Below are positions 37,021-45,339 of a stretch of DNA of 64,000 nt, piece after piece; positions within the stretch are counted from its first letter, which is position 1, and each line of letters begins with the position of its first letter. The stretch is from assembly GCA_049969935.1 (NCBI GenBank), contig JBMFNX010000003.1, positions 33,656 to 97,655 on the forward strand, read 5' to 3'. Source of the DNA: JACIWG01 sp049969935 (GTDB lineage: Archaea; Thermoproteota; Nitrososphaeria; JACIWG01). Made by a program: the position numbers and the translations under genes. The notes beneath the pieces were generated by a model, which searched no databases, was not told the DNA's origin, and was given only the letters and a program-made list of their open reading frames with translations.

Positions 37021-37120
37021 GCCAACATTACCTTCTTTTACCGTCCACCTCTAATGGATAATATAAGTTTTTTATGAATCTTTAGAATTAGCTGGAAAAA
37101 TATTAAAAACTGTCCAATAT

Positions 37121-37816
37121 ATGTTATATGGATTGGATATAGCATTAATAGCAGACATACACAGTAATCTTGAAGCATTTGAAGCTGTGCTAGAGAAGAT
37201 TGAAGGCTACAGGATATTATGCTTGGGAGACCTGGTTGGATATGGCGCCAACCCAAATGAGGTCATAGAACTTGTTAGGGACAAGAGTATAAAATGTATT
37301 ATGGGAAACCATGATTATGCAGTTGCAACAGGAGACTATTCTGAATTAAGTCCAAAGGCTGTCATAGCAGCAAAATGGACTAGAAATGTTTTGAAAAAAG
37401 AAAATTTAAATTTCCTTTCAACATTACCCTCAACTTTAAGGTTAGAGGAAGAGGGTAAAAAAATCCTTTTAGCACATGCGACACCACAGGACCCGCTTTT
37501 TGGAGACTATATCCACCCTGACACAGACCCCTTCAAATTCTTATACTATGCCACAGAATATGAGGAAGATGTACTTTGCTTAGGACACCTACACGTACCA
37601 TACATTTACAGGAGACTTGAAAAACTCATATTAAATCCTGGCAGTGTAGGACAGCCACGTGATGGAAACACTTTAGCAAGATACGCAATATTGGACATAG
37701 AAAACATGAACGCTAAAGTGTATGGGACAAAATATAACAGGGAACTGTCTGCCAAAAAAATTATTGAAGCGAACCTTCCACAGATTTTTGCAGCAAGACT
37801 ATTAAAGGGTATATAG
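37121..37816 (+). CDS. calcineurin-like phosphoesterase (YfcE/MJ0912-like)
   Basis: A 231-residue metallophosphoesterase with ADIHSNLEAFEAVL, CLGDLVGYGANPNEV, IMGNHDYAV, LLAHATPQDP, CLGHLHVPY and the final LNPGSVGQPRDGN, which is diagnostic of the small YfcE/MJ0912 branch. The physiological substrate is not known. It is distinct from the Lhr-linked phosphoesterase at 32149. It is divergent from ileS, with a TATA-like AATATTAAAAAC near 37098-37109, so the real start may be ATG 37121 or the internal TTG at 37133. Confidence 0.87.
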   Translation: MLYGLDIALIADIHSNLEAFEAVLEKIEGYRILCLGDLVGYGANPNEVIELVRDKSIKCIMGNHDYAVATGDYSELSPKAVIAAKWTRNVLKKENLNFLSTLPSTLRLEEEGKKILLAHATPQDPLFGDYIHPDTDPFKFLYYATEYEEDVLCLGHLHVPYIYRRLEKLILNPGSVGQPRDGNTLARYAILDIENMNAKVYGTKYNRELSAKKIIEANLPQIFAARLLKGI

Positions 37817-37892
37817 GCGGTTCCTAAATAGATTTTAAACTCACACAACTATACTTAAAAGGTTATTTACTTTAAAGTGAAAAGTTTGTGAC

Positions 37893-38672
37893 ATGAAAGT
37901 CGGTATAATAGGGTTTGGTGCACTTGGAAGTGCAATAGTTGAGGGGCTAATAAAATCAAGTTTTCCAGCCGAAGAACTGCTTGTATCAGATGCTGATAAA
38001 CTAAAGCTTGAAAGTGCCAAAAGGCTTGGAGTTAAAATTATAGACAATGTTAGATTATGTGAGCTTGCTGACCTAATCGTGTTGGCTGTTAAACCAAAGG
38101 ACTTTAATAGGGTAGCCGAAGATATTGTAAAAGTTGAAGATAAAAAGGCACTTGTTTCATTTATTGCAGGAATAAGGATTGATAAAATACGTTCTAAGAT
38201 AGAATGTAAGAATGTTTTCCGTGGAATGCCGAACATTTCAGTTAAAGTCTGCGATTCTGTAATAGGCCTAACAGCATCTGAGGAAGCCGATCTAAGAGTA
38301 AAAGATGATGTTATAAGATTGCTGTCTAGAATTGGTAAAGTAATAGAGGTTGATGAACGGCTTCTGGACACACTAACCTCTATTTCAGGAAGTGGGATCG
38401 CCTTCGCTAGCGAAATAATAAGAGCATTCTATGAGGCCGCCGTCCTCCTCGGCTTCGACCATAAAACAGCCAAAGAAGTTAGTTTAAAAGTCTTTTCTGG
38501 AACGACAAAACTTCTTGAAGAAGAAGATTTTGAACAAATATTCAGGCGTGTAACAACACCTGCTGGAACAACCATAGAAGGAATATATGTCCTAGAAAAG
38601 GCTGGTGTAAGGGGCATAATTATTGAAGCGATAAAGGCTGCGGCTGAAAAGGCGTCGAAATTATCTGCCTAG
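37893..38672 (+). CDS. proC: pyrroline-5-carboxylate reductase
   Basis: A 259-residue enzyme for the last step of proline synthesis. Seen: the NAD(P) motif GIIGFGALGSAI at about 4-15, LAVKPKDF, FIAGIRIDKI, the RGMPNISV stretch, and the family signature near the C-terminus running from TTPAGTTIEGIYVLE. It is at the short end of the family range but complete. It is convergent with proA, with stops overlapping by 4 nt, so the two proline genes are neighbours but on opposite strands. A TATA-like TTACTTTAAAG lies at 37866-37876. Confidence 0.94.
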   Translation: MKVGIIGFGALGSAIVEGLIKSSFPAEELLVSDADKLKLESAKRLGVKIIDNVRLCELADLIVLAVKPKDFNRVAEDIVKVEDKKALVSFIAGIRIDKIRSKIECKNVFRGMPNISVKVCDSVIGLTASEEADLRVKDDVIRLLSRIGKVIEVDERLLDTLTSISGSGIAFASEIIRAFYEAAVLLGFDHKTAKEVSLKVFSGTTKLLEEEDFEQIFRRVTTPAGTTIEGIYVLEKAGVRGIIIEAIKAAAEKASKLSA

Positions 38673-39916
38673 ACTTCTCTCACTTGACCGTTACCGTATA
38701 TAATGTATTTTGTTGTAGTAAGTTCCCTGAGACCCATTGGGCCTCTGGCATGAAGCTTCTGAGTGCTTATCCCAACTTCTGCACCGAAACCAAATTCTCC
38801 CCCGTCAGTGAACCTCGTTGACGCATTAACATAGACGCATGCGCTGTCAACGTTCCAAGTAAAATATTTTGCATCCTCCAAATTTTTTGTTATAATTGAT
38901 TCAGAATGTTTTGTACCATATTTGTTTATGTGTTGTACAGCATCTTTAACAGAGTCAACTACTTTAATTGCCAAAGTGAGGTCAAGATATTCTTCATACC
39001 AGTCGCTTTCATCAGCTGGCATAATGTCTGGAACAATCTCTAGAACCCTTTCATCACCCTTCACTTTCACACCATACCTCTTTAATTCTGAAACAAGTAA
39101 TGGAATATATTTTTCAGCAACATCCTTGTGCACAAGCACCTTTCTCACAGCATTACATACAGCAGGCCTCTGAACTTTAGCATTAACTATTATCCTATTA
39201 GCCATTTCAAAGTCAGCGTCCCAGTTAACAAAAATATGATTATTTCCAGCACCAGTTTCAATAACTGGAACTGAGGAATTGTCTCTAACAAACTTGATAA
39301 ATTGAGCACTTCCTCTTGGAACAATCACATCAATGTACTCATTTAATTTAAGCATTTCGTAGACAATAGAACGTTCTCTTGATTCAATAATCTGTATAGA
39401 ATCCGGTGGAAGAATACCTTCAAGGGACTTTCTTAAAATTTGCACAATTTTAACGTTAGAATTTAGAGCTTCAGAACCACCTCTCAAAATGCACGCGTTC
39501 CCAGACCTAATGGCTAAACCACTTATGTCAACAGTAACATTTGGTCTAGCCTCATATACTGCTCCAATTACTCCAATTGGAACCCTTACCTTAAAAATTT
39601 CTAGACCATGTTTAGTACGCCATCCTTCAACAACTTCTCCGATAGGGTCTGGAAGTGAAGCTATCTTCAAAAGGCCGTCGGCACAATCTTTAACCCTTTT
39701 CTCATTAAGTAGCAGTCTGTCAATTAAAGGGGAGCCAGGGTTCGATTTTTGAAACTCTATTATATCTTTTGCGTTAGCTTCAAGAATTTCCTTAGAATGT
39801 TCTAGAATCGCCTTAGACATACAATTTAAGGCCTTCCTTCTAGTTTCATCAGATGATTTAGCAAGCTCGTAGGATGCAATCTTTGCTGCTCTAGCCTTTT
39901 CTATAAGCTCAGACAT
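38669..39916 (-). CDS. proA: glutamate-5-semialdehyde dehydrogenase (gamma-glutamyl phosphate reductase)
   Basis: A 415-residue NADPH-dependent aldehyde dehydrogenase-fold enzyme that reduces gamma-glutamyl phosphate. Seen: GVIGAVYEARPNVTVD, the LRGGSEALNSN block, VIETGAGNNHIFVN, the catalytic cysteine in KVQRPAVCNAVRKVLVH, and TRFTDGGEFGFGAEVGIST near the C-terminus. With ProB at 44517 and ProC it completes the glutamate route to proline. The gene is single between proC and the glycerate kinase gene. Confidence 0.95.
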   Translation of the reverse strand: MSELIEKARAAKIASYELAKSSDETRRKALNCMSKAILEHSKEILEANAKDIIEFQKSNPGSPLIDRLLLNEKRVKDCADGLLKIASLPDPIGEVVEGWRTKHGLEIFKVRVPIGVIGAVYEARPNVTVDISGLAIRSGNACILRGGSEALNSNVKIVQILRKSLEGILPPDSIQIIESRERSIVYEMLKLNEYIDVIVPRGSAQFIKFVRDNSSVPVIETGAGNNHIFVNWDADFEMANRIIVNAKVQRPAVCNAVRKVLVHKDVAEKYIPLLVSELKRYGVKVKGDERVLEIVPDIMPADESDWYEEYLDLTLAIKVVDSVKDAVQHINKYGTKHSESIITKNLEDAKYFTWNVDSACVYVNASTRFTDGGEFGFGAEVGISTQKLHARGPMGLRELTTTKYIIYGNGQVREV

Positions 39917-39954
39917 TATATTACAAGCATTTTATTAATAGATTAAAAACTTTT

Positions 39955-41295
39955 CTATTGAATATAGACAAGTATTAGGTCCATCAAGTTTGTTCCAGTT
40001 TCACCAGTGTATATTGCGTCCTCTAAAACTTTAAAGACATAGGATGAGTTGTGAAACTTTAGCTCTTTAAACAAGTCTATACCATATTCTAAACTTCTTG
40101 AAAATGTTTGGCCATCAACTATTGCTCCAGCAAAGTCTGTTGGACCGTCTGTACCGTCTGTTGCAACAGCGGCTAACACAATGTTTGTGCCTGAAATATT
40201 TAATGCAGTTGAAAGTGCGAGCTCCTGATTTCTTCCACCTTCACCACATTCTTTTCCTATCGTTACAGTAGTTTCACCTCCAGCTATAAGAATGCATGGA
40301 GGACTGAAGGGTCTCTTGTATAAGGAAATTTCTTTAGCTATCGCAGAAATAACTGTCCCAACATCCTTCGCTTCACCTTCAATTGAAGTAGTTAGAACAT
40401 ATGAGGGGGCATAGTTTTTAGCATGCTTTAGTGCAATGTTGCATAGATCAATATTGTTTACTAGCACAAAATTTTGTAAACTAACATGTTTTATACTATT
40501 GCGTCTATCTTTGTAAGATTCTTTTTGAACATTATCCAGCAAATAATTTTTTACTGTTACAGGAATCTTGTCCAAGAGCCCATAATTTTCTATAACATTT
40601 AATGCGTCCTTAAAAGATGAATCATCTACAACTGTTGGCCCCCAAGCCTTACCTCCAACCTCGTCAACGGCAATAATACCTATAACTGTCGCACCATCCA
40701 CGTAATCCAAAATTTTCCCTTTACCAAGCATTGAAAGACGATTCCTTACAATGTTCATTTGATTTAATGGCATACCAGAGAAAAGGAGCAGCTTATATGT
40801 TTCAATAACATCTTTTAAAGGTAGTGAATTTGGAGGACGCGTAGTTAAAGATGTCCAGCCTCCACTAACACAAACAATTACAAGGTCTTTTTCGCAAGCC
40901 TTTTTCGCCAACTGTACAATTTTTTCACCTCCTCTAACACTTTCCTCGTCTGGTAGTGGATGGCCAGCGTAGACAATTGGAAGCGTCAAATTTATAGAAT
41001 GATATCCCCTTTTTTCAACCACAATCCCTTCAGAAATTTTTTCTCCCAAAATTTCTTCAAAAGCTTTAGCCATATAAGATGAACTTTTTCCACCAGCAAT
41101 GAGGTATATTTTTTCAAATTCTTTCAGATTAAATGTTTTATCCATAATTTTTAGTAGGGAATCCTTTAATTGAACAGCCTTTTTTATCAAATTGTAATAG
41201 TTTACTTCCTCCAAGACTCTTTCAACAACCTCTAATATAATCTTCCTTCCTATCAATTTATTATGTAAAAGTTTGTCAAAATTTTTTATAATCAT
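39955..41295 (-). CDS. glycerate 2-kinase (MOFRL family)
   Basis: About 446 residues from ATG 41295 (MIIKNFDKLL, a usual family N-terminus); a TTG at 41328 would add 11 residues. The enzyme phosphorylates D-glycerate to 2-phosphoglycerate. Seen: IYLIAGGKSSSYMAKA, VYAGHPLPDE, the VCVSGGWTSL glycine loop, GGETTVTIGKECGEGGRNQE and the MOFRL block with VAAVATDGTDGPTDFAGAIVD. It directly follows the enolase gene on the same strand, so its product feeds enolase within one operon. Confidence 0.92.
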   Translation of the reverse strand: MIIKNFDKLLHNKLIGRKIILEVVERVLEEVNYYNLIKKAVQLKDSLLKIMDKTFNLKEFEKIYLIAGGKSSSYMAKAFEEILGEKISEGIVVEKRGYHSINLTLPIVYAGHPLPDEESVRGGEKIVQLAKKACEKDLVIVCVSGGWTSLTTRPPNSLPLKDVIETYKLLLFSGMPLNQMNIVRNRLSMLGKGKILDYVDGATVIGIIAVDEVGGKAWGPTVVDDSSFKDALNVIENYGLLDKIPVTVKNYLLDNVQKESYKDRRNSIKHVSLQNFVLVNNIDLCNIALKHAKNYAPSYVLTTSIEGEAKDVGTVISAIAKEISLYKRPFSPPCILIAGGETTVTIGKECGEGGRNQELALSTALNISGTNIVLAAVATDGTDGPTDFAGAIVDGQTFSRSLEYGIDLFKELKFHNSSYVFKVLEDAIYTGETGTNLMDLILVYIQ

Positions 41296-41342
41296 TTCTG
41301 ACGTTAATATTAGAGAATGATTTGACAATAAAGCTTACGGTT

Positions 41343-42650
41343 TTAAAATGTAGAGAATGTCAACGATATTGGATTTCTATAACTTTCTCCCGCATACTTT
41401 GCTACTGAGCCAAGCTCCTCCTCAATTCTTAAAAGCTGATTGAACTGTGCAACACGCTCACTTCTAACAGGTGCACCATTCTTAATTTGGCCAGAGTTTA
41501 TGGCCACTGCAAGTTCCGCGAGCCAAACGTCTTCTGTCTGGGCAGACCTTTCTGAAACTAGAACACTATATCCGTTCCTGTAAGCGAATTCAGCTGTATC
41601 AAGGGCTTCTGAAAGGGTTCCAATCTGGTTAACTTTAAGCAGTATCGTGTTCGCGGCACCAGATTTTATGCCAATTTTCAAACGTCTAATGTTTGATGCA
41701 AATAGGTCGTCTCCTACAATTTGAACATCACTAAGTTTTCTCGTAATCTCTGCAAATCCTTCAAAGTCGTCTTCATGAAATGGGTCTTCTATTGATGCTA
41801 GTGGAAACTTTCTCGCTAACTCTATATATATTTCCATAAGCTCATTTTTGTCCAATTCCTTACCTCTAAACTTGTATTTCCCAGATTCACGATTATACAG
41901 GTGAGTTGCTGCAGCATCTAGGGCTAGAACAAATTTTCCCCCATAACCTTGAGATTCTATTGCACTTAATATGGTTTCGAAAACAACTTCTGGATCACTG
42001 ACTCCAGGAGGTGAAAGTGAGCCTTCATCTCCAACGTTGAGAGAATATTTTCCAAACTTTTTAGACAATATTTCAGCCAGAATATGGTAGACTTCGCATC
42101 CCATCTGCATGGCTTCAGAAAAACTTTTTGCACCCACAGGCATGGCATTAAATTCTTGGAAGTCTAGGTCTGTTGCAGCTAATTTTCCACCGCATACGTA
42201 AAGGAACATTGGAACAGGTAATATGCGAGCGTTTGATCCGCCAATATACTTGTATAATGGAATATTTAGACTGTTGGCTGCAGCTTTTGCTACCGCCAAA
42301 GATGTTGCAGTCAAAACGTTTCCGCCAAGCTTTGACTTATCTTCTGTACCATCATATTCGATGAGAATCTGGTCTATTTCTCTTTGAAAGCGGACATCTC
42401 TTCCCTTTAAAAGATTGGCTACTATTTCATTAACCATCTTTACAGCCTTCTGTACACCAAGACCATGGTATCTTTTTGAACCATCCCGAATTTCTGTAGC
42501 CTCATACTTTCCCCTAGAACGGCCTGCTGGAGCAGAAGCGCGACCTATTATCCCATCTTCTGTTACAACATCCACCTCCAAAGTTGGATTGCCTCTACTA
42601 TCTAGTATTTCCCTACCTCTAACATTTTTTATCAAAAAACATTTTCCCAT
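41343..42650 (-). CDS. eno: enolase
   Basis: About 435 residues from ATG 42650. An upstream ATG at 42665 is possible, but a TATA-like box at 42680-42689 places the transcription start inside those five codons. The enzyme interconverts 2-phosphoglycerate and phosphoenolpyruvate. Seen: REILDSRGNPTLEVDV, the substrate loop ASAPAGRSRGKYEA, NVGDEGSLSPPG, ALDAAATHLY, the metal ligands SIEDPFHEDD and VGDDLFAS, the catalytic lysine in ILLKVNQIGTLSEA, and SERSAQTEDVWLA. It lies directly upstream of glycerate 2-kinase. Confidence 0.96.
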   Translation of the reverse strand: MGKCFLIKNVRGREILDSRGNPTLEVDVVTEDGIIGRASAPAGRSRGKYEATEIRDGSKRYHGLGVQKAVKMVNEIVANLLKGRDVRFQREIDQILIEYDGTEDKSKLGGNVLTATSLAVAKAAANSLNIPLYKYIGGSNARILPVPMFLYVCGGKLAATDLDFQEFNAMPVGAKSFSEAMQMGCEVYHILAEILSKKFGKYSLNVGDEGSLSPPGVSDPEVVFETILSAIESQGYGGKFVLALDAAATHLYNRESGKYKFRGKELDKNELMEIYIELARKFPLASIEDPFHEDDFEGFAEITRKLSDVQIVGDDLFASNIRRLKIGIKSGAANTILLKVNQIGTLSEALDTAEFAYRNGYSVLVSERSAQTEDVWLAELAVAINSGQIKNGAPVRSERVAQFNQLLRIEEELGSVAKYAGESYRNPISLTFSTF

Positions 42651-42740
42651 ACAAGTCACATACATGCCAAAACAAATATTATTTAAACTTCATTATAGAT
42701 AAGATTATATAATGTTGCTGTTGAAAAAGGATGGGAGAAG

Positions 42741-43760
42741 TTGAGGAAAAAGATTCTGGCACCAGCACTTGCACCCTCGATAGGCGAATGGAGTGAGAAA
42801 CCAGACCATGTAGAACTTAAGAGACTTTGTGAAAAATTGATGGAATATGCTGAAGTCTATCAGCCAAAGGATTCAAGAGAATGGTTAGAAAAAATTTCTG
42901 AAGTAAACATTTTGGCTGGAGGGCCTAAGGTTGATAAAGAGTTTTTGGACAATGCTAGAAGACTTGAGCTAATACAAGGTTTTGGCATTGGCTATGATCA
43001 AATAGATGTAGAGGAATGTAGTAGGAGAGGAATTATAGTTTGTAATGTTGGAGAAGTATATTCTGAACCTGTAGCACAACATGCGCTGGCCCTAATGTTA
43101 GACCTTTCTAAGAAGATCACTTTAGCTGACAAGACTGCCAGGGACGGTAGTTGGAGGAAAATGGATTGGATGGGAATTCAACTTTGGGAAAAGACTTTGG
43201 GGATAATAGGATTAGGTAACATTGGTGGAAGAATCGCGTTAAAGAGTAGACTGGCATTTAACATGAAAATATTGGCTTATGATCCATATGTTTTGCCTGC
43301 AAGGGCACAGTTTTACGGTGCAAAGTTGGTGAGCTTAGATGAGCTTCTTAGAGAATCAGATTTTATAGTTTTAAGCGTTCCATTAACTAGAGAGACAAGG
43401 AAGATGATTGGTAAAAGGGAGCTTAAATTGATAAAAAGGAGCGCTTATCTGATAAACATATGCAGGGGGGCTGTAGTTGACACTGAAGCCTTAATCTGGG
43501 CTTTGGAAAACAATATTATAGCCGGCGCTGGACTTGATGTTACAGAACCTGAACCCTTGCAAGAAGATAATCCTCTTTTGAAAATGGATAATGTTATATT
43601 GACACCTCATATTGCATCGTCAACAAAAGAGGCTGTGTACGAAACGTATAGGTCTGCAGTAGATAATATAGTAAGGTACTTGAGGGGAGAAAAACCTTAT
43701 TGGATTGTCAACCCAGAAACATTACATATGGGACATGAATCGAAAACTAATTCTTATTAG
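42741..43760 (+). CDS. D-2-hydroxyacid dehydrogenase (hydroxypyruvate/glyoxylate reductase-like)
   Basis: A 339-residue NAD(P)-dependent dehydrogenase. Seen: GIGYDQIDVEECSRRGI, the Rossmann motif GIIGLGNIGGRIA at about 152-164, CRGAVVDTEALIWALE with its catalytic arginine, GLDVTEPEP, and the catalytic histidine in LTPHIASST. It could reduce hydroxypyruvate or glyoxylate, or be a phosphoglycerate-dehydrogenase relative; the lack of an ACT domain argues against SerA of the usual form. Start TTG at 42741 with a GGGAGAAG ribosome-binding stretch at 42733-42740; an out-of-frame ATG at 42731 was rejected. Divergent from the enolase-glycerate kinase pair. Confidence 0.9.
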   Translation: MRKKILAPALAPSIGEWSEKPDHVELKRLCEKLMEYAEVYQPKDSREWLEKISEVNILAGGPKVDKEFLDNARRLELIQGFGIGYDQIDVEECSRRGIIVCNVGEVYSEPVAQHALALMLDLSKKITLADKTARDGSWRKMDWMGIQLWEKTLGIIGLGNIGGRIALKSRLAFNMKILAYDPYVLPARAQFYGAKLVSLDELLRESDFIVLSVPLTRETRKMIGKRELKLIKRSAYLINICRGAVVDTEALIWALENNIIAGAGLDVTEPEPLQEDNPLLKMDNVILTPHIASSTKEAVYETYRSAVDNIVRYLRGEKPYWIVNPETLHMGHESKTNSY

Positions 43761-43782
43761 ATAGTTTTTAAACACACTATGT

Positions 43783-44511
43783 ATGCAGAAGGTTTCATTA
43801 GATGAGTTAACAAGAGAGGAATTTAAAAGTATTCTTAATTTTGTTAAAGCTGCCATAATACCTTTAGGGAGCATAGAACAGCATGGACCACATCTTCCAA
43901 TGAAACATGATCTGGCAACAGTTTTATATGTTGCAAGAAAGGCTGTGGAAAAGGTGTTTCCAAAGGTTGTTCTAGTACCACCACCATTAAACATTGGCAT
44001 ATCACCTCATCACATGAGTTGGCCTGGAACCTTAACCGTTTCAAGCGAAACGTTCATGAATGTGGTCTTTGAAGCTTGCAAAAGTTTAAGGAAACATGGA
44101 ATTGATAAGGTGATATTGTTAAATGGACATGGTGGAAATATTCCGGCAATACGTCTAGTAGGCTTCAGGATAAGAGATGATTTAAATATGAAGGTTGCAG
44201 CCTTATCATACTGGGACCTAATACCTAAAGAGGTCTTGAAGTTTCTTTCAGAAGATTGTCCGGGGCACGCTGGAGAGTTTGAGACATCAATTGCCTTTGC
44301 CATATACCCTGAACTTGTTAGAAAAGATTTGATCTTCAAAGCAGGAACTAGGCCAAAATATTTGGAGCACATGATATTGGATCAAGAGGAAATTTGTCCT
44401 GCTGGTGTAGACCTTGACCCTAGCCTAGCAAGTAGGGAAAAGGGTGAAAGGCTCCTAGAAATTATAGTAGGAGAGTTAGAGAAATATTTTCTAAAATTTA
44501 TTGAAGCATAA
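43783..44511 (+). CDS. creatininase family metal hydrolase
   Basis: A 242-residue protein with the creatininase fold signatures: IPLGSIEQHGPHLPMKHD (metal ligands E and H), ISPHHMSWPGTL, ILLNGHGGN and CPGHAGEFETS. In archaea one branch of the family (ArfB) deformylates an intermediate of riboflavin and F420 synthesis, and others hydrolyse cyclic amides; I cannot decide between them. It starts at ATG 43783, 22 nt after the dehydrogenase gene, so it may be co-transcribed. It converges on proB with 5 nt between stops. Confidence 0.88.
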   Translation: MQKVSLDELTREEFKSILNFVKAAIIPLGSIEQHGPHLPMKHDLATVLYVARKAVEKVFPKVVLVPPPLNIGISPHHMSWPGTLTVSSETFMNVVFEACKSLRKHGIDKVILLNGHGGNIPAIRLVGFRIRDDLNMKVAALSYWDLIPKEVLKFLSEDCPGHAGEFETSIAFAIYPELVRKDLIFKAGTRPKYLEHMILDQEEICPAGVDLDPSLASREKGERLLEIIVGELEKYFLKFIEA

Positions 44512-44516
44512 TCATA

Positions 44517-45326
44517 TTATGGGCTTTTTGCTGGCAAAATTTTTGTGCCAACATCAGCACCGTCAAGTATTTCTTTAATAATGTTAGGACGTTTCCCGTT
44601 GGCTATGACAACAGGTATTCCTGTTTCCGCAACAATCTTTGCAGCTTCAAGCTTAGACTTCATGCCACCTCTCCCAAGTGCGCCTTGGCCTTTAGCGAAC
44701 TTGATCATAGAACTGTTTAAGACCCTGATTTCTTTTACTAGCCTTCTACTGCCATCAGGAGCGGTTTCATAGTATCCGTCTACATCACTTAAAATTATCA
44801 ACATTTTACCCTTAACCTTAGACGCGATTATTGCTGAAAGCCTATCGTTGTCCCCGAACCTTACATCGTCTGGCACATATGGGTTTACTGGAAGAAGTTC
44901 TCTAACGGAGACAGCGTCATTTTCATTAACTATAGGGACAACATTGCGTTTCAGTAAAGCGTTCATGGTACGCCAAACATTCTTGTACGCAATCTTGTTC
45001 GCTAAATCCTCTTCTGTTAAAAGTATCTGTGCAGTCACGACACCCCTTTCCCTAAAATATTTCTCGTATAAGCTCATGAGATATGGTTGGCCAATTGAGG
45101 CGCAGACCTGCTTATCAGTTAACCTTAACTTTTGGGGTGTAGTATTTAGTCCAAGGACTGTTATACCAGAAAGTATGGCACCAGATGAAACCAGAATAAA
45201 CCTTCGTTTTTCATTAATTAGGTCACATATTTGGTGGGAGATGTTTTTGATAGCTTCCTCGCTTATCCCCTTACCGTCAGAGAGTACTGAGGTGCCGACC
45301 TTGACAACATATATGTCCATGTTCAT
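44517..45326 (-). CDS. proB: glutamate 5-kinase (no PUA domain)
   Basis: A 269-residue amino acid kinase-fold enzyme phosphorylating glutamate for proline synthesis. Seen: VVKVGTSVLSDGKGI, LVSSGAILSGITVLG, the INENDAVSVREL block, FGDNDRLSAIIASKV, ILSDVDGYYETAPDG and GRGGMKSKLEAAK. It lacks the C-terminal PUA domain found in many bacterial ProB proteins, so this is the short form. Unusually it lies 4.6 kb from proA, right after the nucleotide-sugar dehydrogenase gene (13 nt gap), probably in one transcript with it. Confidence 0.94.
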   Translation of the reverse strand: MNMDIYVVKVGTSVLSDGKGISEEAIKNISHQICDLINEKRRFILVSSGAILSGITVLGLNTTPQKLRLTDKQVCASIGQPYLMSLYEKYFRERGVVTAQILLTEEDLANKIAYKNVWRTMNALLKRNVVPIVNENDAVSVRELLPVNPYVPDDVRFGDNDRLSAIIASKVKGKMLIILSDVDGYYETAPDGSRRLVKEIRVLNSSMIKFAKGQGALGRGGMKSKLEAAKIVAETGIPVVIANGKRPNIIKEILDGADVGTKILPAKSP

Positions 45327-45339
45327 CGCCTCAATCTCT

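Noticed and set aside
37841..38371. 176-codon antisense frame over proC
   Set aside because: Serine- and isoleucine-rich mirror of the proC codons; proC itself is clear.
42731..42745. ATG at 42731 as start of the D-2-hydroxyacid dehydrogenase
   Set aside because: It is out of frame with the dehydrogenase; the TTG at 42741 follows a ribosome-binding stretch and is in frame.
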